Source: Petrocella atlantisensis (lineage in GTDB: Bacteria; Bacillota; Clostridia; Lachnospirales; Vallitaleaceae). Taken from it: DNA of 64,000 bases. A model generated the notes under the pieces. The model ran no database searches. It was not told where the DNA came from and was given only the letters and a program-made list of their open reading frames with translations. The stretch is from contig NZ_LR130778.1 in the NCBI RefSeq assembly GCF_900538275.1, positions 2,104,001 through 2,168,000 on the forward strand. Reading direction: 5' to 3'. Positions 42,936-51,241 of the stretch are shown here, piece by piece; the first letter of the stretch is position 1; each line of letters starts with the position of its first letter. The position numbers and the translations under genes were made by a program.

Positions 42936-43003
42936 TTTCTATCTTGTGATGACAAACATTAAGAATCCTAGAATAATGTTAACGGTCTTATAAATTGAAA
43001 TTT

Positions 43004-43036
43004 GAACAATGGCTCTAACAGGCTGTTGTTCTTTTT
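43004..43036 (+). terminator. Terminator after the third SLH gene
   Basis: GAACAA..TTGTTC stem with inner GC pairs followed by TTTTTC, about 70 nt after the stop codon. Stretch 42936-43142 otherwise shows no gene. Confidence 0.7.
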
Positions 43037-43142
43037 CTTGTTTCTTTAAGAAAGAGCAACTTTCCTCTGGAAATAGACCTAAAATAAACATTAAAATATC
43101 ATAAAAAAATATGTCGATTTGATTAAAATACTTTAAGAACTA

Positions 43143-43171
43143 TTGACATGTATTCTCTTAAAACGTACACT
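43143..43171 (+). promoter_or_regulatory. Promoter of the propeller-protein operon
   Basis: TTGACA (43143-43148), 17-bp spacer, TACACT (43166-43171). Transcription would start at about 43178, right at the AAGGAGG (43178-43184) that serves an out-of-frame ATG at 43191. Confidence 0.72.
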
Positions 43172-43190
43172 TGACCTAAGGAGGTTCAAG

Positions 43191-43352
43191 ATGTCAAAAC
43201 CAAGATTAAACAAAGGATGGGGCAAACATGAAAAAAAGTTTATCATTAATAATTGTAGTGGTACTCATACTCAGTACTTCGACTATACATGGGATAACGG
43301 ACCAACAATACGTTCAATATACAAAGAACAACAGTGCTCTTGTAGCAGATAG
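43191..43352 (+). CDS. Possible 53-aa upstream ORF overlapping the propeller gene
   Basis: ATG at 43191 lies 6 nt after a perfect AAGGAGG, the best ribosome-binding site in this stretch. The frame (MSKPRLNKGWGKHEKKF, Lys-rich) runs 125 bp into the propeller gene in another frame and resembles no family. It may be a regulatory upstream ORF or a trace of an earlier start; being a real protein is uncertain. Confidence 0.35.
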   Translation: MSKPRLNKGWGKHEKKFIINNCSGTHTQYFDYTWDNGPTIRSIYKEQQCSCSR

Positions 43353-44598
43353 GGTGGTGGCTCTAGAAGCGGATACACTTGGTGGTATATGGGTGGCGAC
43401 TTCAGGTAGTGGCGCCATATACATCGATTCAGCCGGCAAATGGCATACGTATATGGAAATGAGCTCCGGTTTGAAGAATAATTTCTTAAATGATGTTACG
43501 CTGGATAGTTTGGGAAACACACACTTTGCAACCAACATCGGTGTCACCTCCCGTATGAAAGACAACACTTGGAACAATTACTATATGAATGAAAATAAGA
43601 TTTTTGGTGAGACCGTTACTGCGCTTGCAGGGGATGGTAAAGGTGGACTATGGCACGGCGTTACGGGGTATGGTGCTTATTATAAGAATGCTAATGGTGT
43701 TATGACCCATTATAGCAGTGCAAATTCTTCCATTCCCAGCAGTAATGTTTCCAGCTTTGCCTTTGATCAAAAAGGTGGGGTATGGATTGGAACAGAGTTA
43801 ACCTATAATGAAATGGGTGGCATCGCTTATCTAAATGCAGATGGGAAATGGACCCTCTATAATTCAAATAATTCCAAGTTACCCTCTAATAGAGTACGTG
43901 AAGTCTATGTTGCAAAAAACGGTGCTGTATGGATTGGCACCATTAATGGCCTAGCTAAGTTATATAACAACGAGTGGGTTATTTACAGCAACAATTCAGT
44001 ATGGGAATATGATGTCAGGTCGGTTACAGAAGACAGTGCAGGAAACATATACGCGGCAACCTGGGGAGACGGACTTCTTAAGATTGATCCTGCCGGCAAG
44101 TTGACCAATTATAAATCATCGGATTCACCAATACCAAACAATTACATCTATGAGGTGGAACTCGATACCAAAGGCAACATATGGCTTGGTACCAATGTAG
44201 GACTTACACAGATTAAAACAACTTCACAAGTGACACAACCACCGGTGGTACAACCAAAGATAGTGACGGTTTTTGTTAAGAGTCTCCAAGTACCTTTTGA
44301 CGTTCAACCGGTGATTCGAGACGGCAACACATTAGTATCTGTAAGGTTTATACTTGAAGCCTTAGGTCAAGATGTAACTTGGAACGAAGCAGAAAGAAAA
44401 GTAGTATCTACCGGCGATAAGACTATCGAGCTTACAATCGGTGAAAAAACAGGTTATGTGGATGGTGTGGCTTATCCGCTTAACATACCTTCGGAAATCA
44501 TTAATGGTAGAACCATGATACCATTGCGATGGATCGCAGAGAACTTAGATTATGATGTACAATGGAATCCGGTCAATTATAGAGTGGATATCAACTAG
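43228..44598 (+). CDS. Exported beta-propeller protein with C-terminal stalk domain
   Basis: A 456-aa protein. Signal peptide to about residue 22 (LIIVVVLILSTSTIHG). Residues 35-330 hold about seven propeller blades of the Reg_prop type, each with a GGIWVAT, GGVWIGT, GAVWIGT or GNIWLGT strand. Residues 345-456 are a copper amine oxidase N-terminal (stalk) domain with VSVRFILEALGQDVTWNEAE and RTMIPLRWIAENLDYDVQWN, common in clostridial surface proteins. The start codon is backed only by AAAGGATGGGG. The TolC-like gene follows 18 nt later, so both form an operon. Confidence 0.9.
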   Translation: MKKSLSLIIVVVLILSTSTIHGITDQQYVQYTKNNSALVADRVVALEADTLGGIWVATSGSGAIYIDSAGKWHTYMEMSSGLKNNFLNDVTLDSLGNTHFATNIGVTSRMKDNTWNNYYMNENKIFGETVTALAGDGKGGLWHGVTGYGAYYKNANGVMTHYSSANSSIPSSNVSSFAFDQKGGVWIGTELTYNEMGGIAYLNADGKWTLYNSNNSKLPSNRVREVYVAKNGAVWIGTINGLAKLYNNEWVIYSNNSVWEYDVRSVTEDSAGNIYAATWGDGLLKIDPAGKLTNYKSSDSPIPNNYIYEVELDTKGNIWLGTNVGLTQIKTTSQVTQPPVVQPKIVTVFVKSLQVPFDVQPVIRDGNTLVSVRFILEALGQDVTWNEAERKVVSTGDKTIELTIGEKTGYVDGVAYPLNIPSEIINGRTMIPLRWIAENLDYDVQWNPVNYRVDIN

Positions 44599-44616
44599 AT
44601 ACGAGGAGAGAGATAG

Positions 44617-45786
44617 ATGAATAGTAGAATTTTAAAAAAAAGAGTAGCCCTTACAATTGCGAGTATGCTTACCCTAGGTACTTTTATGGGATCACCGGTT
44701 AGAGCGGAAGAATTAGCGGCAGCATCAGCAGAAGTATCCCAAGCAGAACCTGTGGAGACAACAGAGTCAACAACACTGAAGGTGGAAGATGCCTTACTCA
44801 TGGCACTTGAAAATAGTTTTGAGTTAAAAATAGCCGAAACCGAGATGAATAATTCGATTATGACAGCCAGTCAACAAAGAACATTAGCCAAAGAAGATGC
44901 TAACACAGGTATATACGATGCTGACTTAGCGATTAAGATTGCCAAAATAAATAGAGAAGTATTACCAACACTAGCAAAAGAGACATATAACGCAAAAATA
45001 ACAGAAGTGGCACTTGGCGTCAAAGGGGCTTTTGCTGAAGTGGTCTTTGCCAAGGAAAACTTAGCATTAGCTAGGAAGTATAAGCTACAAGCAGATGAGA
45101 GTCTGGCGATGGTTAAGACCAAGCGTACGCTAGGACAAGCTTCAGATCTTGAAGTTACCAATACAGAGGCAGATGTAGCAACTAAGGCATCAGAGCTGGT
45201 TCAAGCACAGATTACCTATGATCAGAAACTTATGGACTTGAATCTACTGATGAATGAACCTCTAGATAAGACATGGGTAATAGAAGACACCATGGCAACA
45301 GAAGCCGTCCAACTTGTACCTCTAGAGGAAATGAAAACGTACATGTTTGAGAATCATCCTATGGTGTTAGGATCTAACTTAAGTTTTGATGTTGCTGAAT
45401 CCACTTTTAATTTGGCAAAAGGTTATTACCCATCGAACGTATGGACTTATAGGTATGCCGAGCAAGATTATCTAAAAGCCAAATACCAGAACCAATTGGC
45501 CCTATTAACTCAGGAAAAAAGCTTGATTCAAGCTTATATGAGTGTTCAAGGGAATCTGGAAGCCGTTAAGGCTTTGGAAAAAAACGTAAGCACAGTGGTT
45601 GAAAGTTACCGAGTGGCAAAAATACGTTTTGAACTGGGTATGATTACAAGCTTCCAATTGAATGAAGCCTTGTTGATGCAACAACGTATGGAAAGCAACT
45701 TAGCCAATGCAAAACGTGGTTACAGATTAGCCATAGCCCAACTGGAATACATATCCGGTATGGAAGCTATTAAGACGGCTGAATAA
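44617..45786 (+). CDS. TolC-family (outer membrane efflux-like) protein
   Basis: A 389-aa exported protein with signal peptide to about residue 30 (SPVRAEE) and two TolC/OEP-like helical repeats: TTLKVEDALLMALENSFELKIAETEMNNS near the start and RVAKIRFELGMITSFQLNEALLMQQRMESNLANAK near the end, the usual TolC signature of a helical barrel. In diderm bacteria TolC forms the outer-membrane exit duct. Here everything else looks monoderm, so the role is unclear; perhaps it spans the thick wall or S-layer. GAGGAGAG precedes the ATG. Confidence 0.85.
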   Translation: MNSRILKKRVALTIASMLTLGTFMGSPVRAEELAAASAEVSQAEPVETTESTTLKVEDALLMALENSFELKIAETEMNNSIMTASQQRTLAKEDANTGIYDADLAIKIAKINREVLPTLAKETYNAKITEVALGVKGAFAEVVFAKENLALARKYKLQADESLAMVKTKRTLGQASDLEVTNTEADVATKASELVQAQITYDQKLMDLNLLMNEPLDKTWVIEDTMATEAVQLVPLEEMKTYMFENHPMVLGSNLSFDVAESTFNLAKGYYPSNVWTYRYAEQDYLKAKYQNQLALLTQEKSLIQAYMSVQGNLEAVKALEKNVSTVVESYRVAKIRFELGMITSFQLNEALLMQQRMESNLANAKRGYRLAIAQLEYISGMEAIKTAE

Positions 45787-45812
45787 GGAAAAGCAAAAAT
45801 AAAGACAAAACA

Positions 45813-45865
45813 AAAGGTAGTTCTTCGGGTTACTTCTATAGTAACAGGAGATCTACCTTTTTTTA
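45813..45865 (+). terminator. Terminator after the TolC-family gene
   Basis: AAGGTAG..CTACCTTTTTTT with an inner GTTACT/AGTAAC hairpin and a T run. Confidence 0.85.
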
Positions 45866-46001
45866 TGTATAATAAAATGACCACTTTCCTAATCCATACG
45901 TCATATGACTTTTTCATGACTTTGGACACATGAAATCGTTCATTAATTCTGTTAAGATTATAACAACAGTTAATCATAGCAATGAGTAAAGAGGTGTGTG
46001 T

Positions 46002-46142
46002 ATGAAAGGAATCAGTTACGTGGAGTACAGAAACATTGATCATTATTGTAGAAGTGAACGATTAGATACAGATTATTTATTATACTGTATCATGCAACAT
46101 GGTAAGACAGGGAGAAAAAAGATCTGGAGAAAAACGAAATAA
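46002..46142 (+). CDS. Small basic protein of unknown function (46 aa)
   Basis: ATG at 46002 with AGAGGTG upstream. It encodes 46 residues starting MKGISYVEYRNIDHYCRSER and ending in a basic tail GKTGRKKIWRKTK. It contains two Cys. I recognise no family. It lies alone between the TolC gene terminator and the response-regulator gene, 76 bp before the latter. The ribosome-binding site and the composition are the only support. Confidence 0.4.
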   Translation: MKGISYVEYRNIDHYCRSERLDTDYLLYCIMQHGKTGRKKIWRKTK

Positions 46143-46218
46143 CCTTGAGTAAGCCACTTAGTTTATTGTAAAATGAAAGAAAGAAGTTGGAAGAAAGAAT
46201 AGGAATAGAGGTGTACGG

Positions 46219-46899
46219 ATGAACAAAATCAAAGTGTTGGTGGCAGATGACCAGTCCATATTGGCAGAAGGTCTATGCACACTTTTGAACATGGAAGAGG
46301 ATATCCAAGTTGAGGGGATAGCCCAGAACGGAATAGAAGTACTCAAATTCCTAGAAGACGGGCATGATGTAGATATTATACTAATGGATATTCGTATGCC
46401 GCTGATGAATGGGGTAGACTGTACCAGAAAAGTTACCAAAACCTATCCGAAGGTAAAAGTGCTCATATTGACGACTTTTGATGATGACGATTATATAATA
46501 GACGCCTTAAACAATGGGGCAGTGGGCTATATGTTAAAAGACTTAACAGCAGAAAAACTGTCATCAGCCATTAGGAATGTCTATCAAGGTAATACGGTCA
46601 TGCATCAAAAGATCACGCAAAAAATCATTCAAGGTATGGGCAATGGCAGAGAAGGAAAAACGGTGAAAACCATTACAGATTCCGGAGGCAATGTGCTTTT
46701 GGAAAGAGAAGTCGATGTATTAAGGCTACTCGCAAAAGGTTATAGAAACAAAGAAATTGCAGATACACTCTATCTGACAGAAGGAACAGTAAAAAATTAT
46801 ATCTCCCTTCTCTATGACAAATTCAACATCAAGGGAAGAACAAAGCTTATGACCTATGCCATTAAGCATGGTATCCTAGAAAATGAAGACCAGGATTAA
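46219..46899 (+). CDS. NarL/LuxR-type response regulator
   Basis: A 226-aa two-component response regulator. Residues 1-120 form the receiver domain with acidic pocket VADDQ, phosphoacceptor Asp in IILMDIRMP, Thr in LILTTFD and the Lys in YMLKDL. Residues 160-220 are a LuxR helix-turn-helix (LLEREVDVLRLLAKGYRNKEIADTLYLTEGTVKNY). The cognate kinase gene starts 51 nt downstream. Target genes are not evident; the TolC and SLH clusters next door are candidates. Confidence 0.96.
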   Translation: MNKIKVLVADDQSILAEGLCTLLNMEEDIQVEGIAQNGIEVLKFLEDGHDVDIILMDIRMPLMNGVDCTRKVTKTYPKVKVLILTTFDDDDYIIDALNNGAVGYMLKDLTAEKLSSAIRNVYQGNTVMHQKITQKIIQGMGNGREGKTVKTITDSGGNVLLEREVDVLRLLAKGYRNKEIADTLYLTEGTVKNYISLLYDKFNIKGRTKLMTYAIKHGILENEDQD

Positions 46900-46950
46900 G
46901 GTTAAAACAAAAGTTAAAACTAAGATTAAGAGTAATACTGAGGTGATCTG

Positions 46951-48318
46951 ATGACAACACCACAACTTCAATTATGGTTGGCTTATATGACCATCAATCT
47001 ATGGATTATCATCCCACCAATCATGATGTGTATTCGTTCTAAGGACAAGTCGATGATCAACAAAATCTTATGGATCATACTACTTTGTGTCTTTAATTTG
47101 CCAGCGGTTATGATTTATCTGTTTACACATAAGTCAGAGCCTGATAAAATGACCCTAGCAATAAACAAAGCAATAAAAGATCTTGAGCACCACCTTATTT
47201 TTATTGGCTTGGTTCTGGTATTTGAAGTCATATCACTTATTCTTTTAAGCAGGAATGAGGATCGTACTCAAGTCCTAATGTTACTGATTATGAGTGTAAT
47301 GTTGATTTTTATGAATCATTATTTGATTCTTGATAAAGACAAAAGGATATATCAAGTAATACCATTCCTACAGGTTTTAGCAATTACTGGTGTAGATCTC
47401 TTTTCTGCTAATCGAGATTTCAAGATTATCATCATTGTGGTAGTGCTTAGTGTATTAAATGAATATCCGGTACGATTTTCTAAAATTTTTTCCATATTAA
47501 CCTTGTTGTTTTATTTGGGAACGTCTATAACCCTTCAGATACAGGAAGGGCAACTTGGCCAAGTGGAAATGTTGGTATATGCTATTAGAAATACAATTAC
47601 CTATAGTCTGGTTATTATTTCTTTCTATATTGGCAAAAAACAACTTTTCCTGAACCATCAGTTAAAAGAAATGACACAGACTTTAAAAGATAAAAATAAA
47701 GAACTTGAGGAAATCAGTATCCTTAAAGAACGCAGTCGTATAGCAAGAGAGATACACGATACCTTAGGACATACATTAACAGGGGCCATCGTACAATTAG
47801 AGGTAGCTAGAAAAATGGTAAAAGTAGATGAGGACAAGGCGATTGAAGCCATAGATAAGACACAGAAAATCACACGGGATGGTTTTGCAGAGGTTAAACG
47901 GGCCATAAAGGCACTAAGGCCGATTATGATTGAAGACAGTTCGCTTGAAGAAGCACTGCAAGCGCTTATTGAAAAAACCCAGAATCATTGTCAAGTCGTT
48001 ATAGATGCCAAAGTTGAAAATGATATTATTCAAGAAGAAAATGTCAAGATTACCATATACCGTATTATTCAGGAGGCCATCACCAACAGTATAAGACATG
48101 GCGAAGCCACAGAAATTAAGATTATAATTGAAAAAGCGGATGAAAATGCCATCATGATTCAAGTTACGGACAATGGTAGAGGTTGTGAGACTATCTCAGA
48201 AGGCTATGGACTAAAAGGTATCAAGGAACGGGTTGGGCTACTTGGCGGCAAAATGATGGTACACTCTGAATATGGAAAAGGCTTTGATATGGCCTTAACC
48301 CTTAATCAGAAGACATAG
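46951..48318 (+). CDS. Sensor histidine kinase (HisKA_3 type)
   Basis: A 455-aa membrane kinase. The N-terminal 225 residues contain about seven transmembrane helices; the first pair (LLCVFNLPAVMIYLFTHKSE) resembles the PLDc_N membrane module. A coiled coil leads to the HisKA_3 dimerisation helix with phospho-His in RIAREIHDTLGHTLTG, then HATPase_c with the N-box TNSIRHG and G-boxes TDNGRGC and GYGLKGIKERVGLLGG. The pairing with a NarL-type regulator is the usual LiaS/DesK-like arrangement in Firmicutes, often responding to membrane or envelope stress. Confidence 0.95.
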   Translation: MTTPQLQLWLAYMTINLWIIIPPIMMCIRSKDKSMINKILWIILLCVFNLPAVMIYLFTHKSEPDKMTLAINKAIKDLEHHLIFIGLVLVFEVISLILLSRNEDRTQVLMLLIMSVMLIFMNHYLILDKDKRIYQVIPFLQVLAITGVDLFSANRDFKIIIIVVVLSVLNEYPVRFSKIFSILTLLFYLGTSITLQIQEGQLGQVEMLVYAIRNTITYSLVIISFYIGKKQLFLNHQLKEMTQTLKDKNKELEEISILKERSRIAREIHDTLGHTLTGAIVQLEVARKMVKVDEDKAIEAIDKTQKITRDGFAEVKRAIKALRPIMIEDSSLEEALQALIEKTQNHCQVVIDAKVENDIIQEENVKITIYRIIQEAITNSIRHGEATEIKIIIEKADENAIMIQVTDNGRGCETISEGYGLKGIKERVGLLGGKMMVHSEYGKGFDMALTLNQKT

Positions 48319-48390
48319 GCTCTTTACATGACCCTAGACCATATGATAAACTAGCCATTGAGACAAATAAATGAAGATCTCTAGGAGTCT

Positions 48391-49677
48391 ATGATGGGTA
48401 AAAGAAGTACAATATTAAGAACCATAACGATAGTGGCTATATTTGTTTTAATCGGATTAGATCCATCAGGACCATCTCATATATCTTATGCAACCGTTCA
48501 TCCGCCCAGCTTAGCTGCGGAAGGCGCTATTCTAATGGATGGCGATACAGGTCAGGTACTTTACGAAAAAAATGCCCATAAAACATTCTATCCAGCGAGT
48601 ATTACAAAGCTGATGACAGCTTTGGTTGCTTCCAAATATTTAAACCCTTCTGACACCATAACCTTTTCGAGAAATGCAGTTTTAAGCATTGAGTTTGGCA
48701 GCAGTCATATTGGTATGCGTGAAGGTGAAACCATTAGTGTAGAAGCGGCCATGCATGGTTTATTGATGTCTTCTGCTAATGATGTGGCCAATGGTATCGC
48801 AGAAAAAACCAGCGGCAGTATTGAAGATTTTGCAAAAGCCATGACCGCTGAGGCAAAAGCTCTAGGTGCCCTGAACTCCAATTTTGTTAACCCTCATGGT
48901 TTGCAAAACGAAGATCAGTATACCACTGCTTATGATATGGGTCTGATTATGAAAGAAATAATAAAAAATCAATTTTTAGTCGATATTATGGGTAAAACCT
49001 TATATGAGATTCCTCCGACCAATAAAGTGGATGAAGTCAGATATTTGGCCCAAGGTCACAAGATGATTAATGAACGTAAAGATGTGAACATATATAGAGA
49101 AGATGTTATAGCCGGTAAAACAGGCTATACCACAAGCTCAGGACATACACTGGTTACAGTATCAAAAAGAGACGGCCGTACCTTAATTGCGGTAACCCTA
49201 AAGACCAACGCCGCCAATCTATATAGTGACACCAATAAGCTTTTTGATTATGGCTATGAGGCTTTTGAGGCGGTAGAACTTGAACCCTCTGATTATATAC
49301 AGACCCTTCCTATTATGAAGGATGGTGTTGTTATAGGAAAAGCCGACCTATCTATGCTTGAACCGGTGCGCATGTTTCTGAAATCAGGTCACTCAAAAGA
49401 GGATATCACTCTGGAAACGGTGTTGCCGGAAGCTCTGACAGAAGAAGCTAGTATGAATCAAGAAGCAGGTAAACTCATCATCTCAATCGGTGAAGAAGCT
49501 ATTGGAGAATGGCCACTTGAGATTACAGAACTTGAATATGATGATATAGGAAATGAAAGCGTTGAAGAAAATATAGAAAAAAAAGAGTTGGAAATGATTG
49601 AAGTGATAAAATTCATCATTCTTATTGCTACAGTAACCATTGTAGTTAAAACCAGCACCTTTGGTAAATTTCATTAG
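48391..49677 (+). CDS. D-alanyl-D-alanine carboxypeptidase (peptidase S11)
   Basis: A 428-aa serine-type D,D-carboxypeptidase (penicillin-binding protein 5/DacF family) that trims stem peptides of peptidoglycan. Signal sequence to about residue 35. Active-site motifs are all present: S-x-x-K in PASITKLMTAL, S-x-N in SSANDVANG and K-T-G in AGKTGYTTSSGHT. The C-terminal domain follows from about residue 290. Instead of an amphipathic helix, the end carries a hydrophobic segment (IEVIKFIILIATVTIVV), so it is probably membrane-anchored at both ends. TAGGAGT precedes the ATG pair. Confidence 0.95.
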   Translation: MMGKRSTILRTITIVAIFVLIGLDPSGPSHISYATVHPPSLAAEGAILMDGDTGQVLYEKNAHKTFYPASITKLMTALVASKYLNPSDTITFSRNAVLSIEFGSSHIGMREGETISVEAAMHGLLMSSANDVANGIAEKTSGSIEDFAKAMTAEAKALGALNSNFVNPHGLQNEDQYTTAYDMGLIMKEIIKNQFLVDIMGKTLYEIPPTNKVDEVRYLAQGHKMINERKDVNIYREDVIAGKTGYTTSSGHTLVTVSKRDGRTLIAVTLKTNAANLYSDTNKLFDYGYEAFEAVELEPSDYIQTLPIMKDGVVIGKADLSMLEPVRMFLKSGHSKEDITLETVLPEALTEEASMNQEAGKLIISIGEEAIGEWPLEITELEYDDIGNESVEENIEKKELEMIEVIKFIILIATVTIVVKTSTFGKFH

Positions 49678-49716
49678 ATTTATAATCTTCAAACAATAAT
49701 AAAGGGCATCAAAAAA

Positions 49717-49790
49717 TCGGAGTGAGAGGATTTGAACCTCCGGCCTCTTAGTCCCGAACCAAGCGCTCTACCAAGCTGAGCCACACCCCG
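49717..49790 (-). tRNA. tRNA-Pro (anticodon CGG)
   Basis: A 74-nt minus-strand cloverleaf. Acceptor stem CGGGGTG/CACTCCG with one G-T pair, D arm GCTCAGCTTGGTAGAGC, anticodon loop TTCGGGA giving CGG, and T arm GGAGGTTCAAATCCTCT (slightly irregular). Discriminator base A; CCA is not encoded. A T run follows the 3' end and can serve as terminator. Confidence 0.95.
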
Positions 49791-49837
49791 ATATGATGCA
49801 AAAGCACCAAAATCAGTATAGCAAAGTGAAGTAATCA

Positions 49838-49884
49838 AATCAAGTCAAAAAATGCTAAAATCATTTTTTGACTTGATTTTTTTA
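49838..49884. terminator. 17-bp hairpin terminator upstream of the tRNA
   Basis: AATCAAGTCAAAAAATG/CATTTTTTGACTTGATT perfect stem with 7-nt loop, followed by TTTTTT on the + strand and A-rich on the other side. It could stop read-through from the carboxypeptidase gene. Confidence 0.85.
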
Positions 49885-50039
49885 TTCCAAAGAAGACAGG
49901 CTATATGAGCATATAATAGAATATGACCTGACAGTAATTCCCATAAATGTAAATAATTACATTATACACCATATAAATATATAATAATACCGTAAAAAGC
50001 TTTACACCCATACTTATCAAAGTTATACTAAATAGGTAT

Positions 50040-50122
50040 GGTTAAGGTGTCAAAACTATATAGTTGAACTTTCGCATACAATATATGTGAACTTAGTGAA
50101 ACTTAGTTTTTACACCTTAACC
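50040..50122 (+). mobile_element. 83-bp MITE-like element, copy 1
   Basis: Terminal inverted repeats GGTTAAGGTGTCAAAACTA and TAGTTTTTACACCTTAACC (about 19 bp, one mismatch). No coding capacity. A second copy in the opposite orientation lies at 58592-58674. This copy is 60 bp upstream of an SLH gene; the flanks show no clear target duplication. The remaining DNA in 49885-50039 and 50123-50182 holds no gene. Confidence 0.78.
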
Positions 50123-50182
50123 AAGCATAGCAAAAATCAACAAACAAAATTTCTAAAATATAAAGTATGGGGGATTTGAGAA

Positions 50183-51241
50183 ATGAAGAAAACATTTACG
50201 GTTATAGGTTTACTAACAACAATCATCTTGGTGGTCGGACTGGCAAGTAACTCAGTCCAAGCAGCATCTTACACAGATGTAAGTGATAAAGATTGGTTTA
50301 AGGCGGATCTTAGTCACATCAGTGCAGAGTCAAGAGATATTCTAAAAGGCTATCCTGATGGTACATTCAAGCCGGCGAATCCTCTCCAAGTGGACCAGTT
50401 TATCAAGTGTCTGGTTGTAGCAGCCGGACATAACATTCTACAGAATGAAGAAGGTTATTGGGCTAAGAACCACATCGACAAAGCTATAGAACTTGGTTAT
50501 GTTCAGCCGGGCGACTTTGATAACTATAGAAGAAGGATTAACCGAGAAGAGATGGCCACCTTAGTCAGTCGTACCATAGAAGATCTTGAGACCACAGGTT
50601 ATACCAAGTCAAAAGAAATAGAAGGGTCTCTCATGGACAGTTATATGGTAGAGGGCAAACATAAAGAAAATGTGTTGAAAGTCTATGAACTGGGCATCAT
50701 TACAGGGTATCCCGACGGTACCTTCAAGCCAGAGGTGACCTTAACAAGGGCAGAAGGTATAGCGGTCATCAGGCGCATCATTGATAAAGGTGCAAGAAAA
50801 CCTTATACAAGCAAAGGCACCAACTACGCCGACCACTTCAAAGGTGGCAAGCTATGGGTGGATCCGGTTAAAGAAAGCGATGAGAAGAACATTGCAGCAG
50901 ACTTGAATATGATTGAAAGTGATAGGGTTTATTTTGATAAGGATGGTCGAGGTGAACACAAAGATCATCTGGCGGTGATGATAAGATATACAGAATACGG
51001 AAAGCAAGCCGACCAGCTTAAAGACTTGGAAAGGCTTTTAAAAAGACGCTTGTCAGATGACCATGTACAAACAATACTCGATTATATTAAGCATAAAGAT
51101 GGTTGGCGTACACTGTTGGAAGAAGAAAATAAATGGTACTATATGGACAGTTATGAAGTTGTAGTAGTTGATGACCGACAAATGAAAGGGTCAAAATTTG
51201 AACGTTCATTGGAAGTTACAATTCAGATGTGGTACAGATAA
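50183..51241 (+). CDS. SLH-domain protein
   Basis: A 352-aa exported protein. Signal peptide to about residue 29 (SVQAAS). Three SLH units (about 30-215), the best being DILKGYPDGTFKPANPLQVDQF and LGIITGYPDGTFKPEVTLTRAEG. The first two diverge from consensus. The C-terminal 135 residues, beginning around HFKGGKLWVDPVKESDEKN, match no family I know. ATG follows GGGGGAT. The next gene starts directly after its stop codon, so the two form an operon and the protein may anchor its large neighbour to the wall. Confidence 0.9.
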   Translation: MKKTFTVIGLLTTIILVVGLASNSVQAASYTDVSDKDWFKADLSHISAESRDILKGYPDGTFKPANPLQVDQFIKCLVVAAGHNILQNEEGYWAKNHIDKAIELGYVQPGDFDNYRRRINREEMATLVSRTIEDLETTGYTKSKEIEGSLMDSYMVEGKHKENVLKVYELGIITGYPDGTFKPEVTLTRAEGIAVIRRIIDKGARKPYTSKGTNYADHFKGGKLWVDPVKESDEKNIAADLNMIESDRVYFDKDGRGEHKDHLAVMIRYTEYGKQADQLKDLERLLKRRLSDDHVQTILDYIKHKDGWRTLLEEENKWYYMDSYEVVVVDDRQMKGSKFERSLEVTIQMWYR

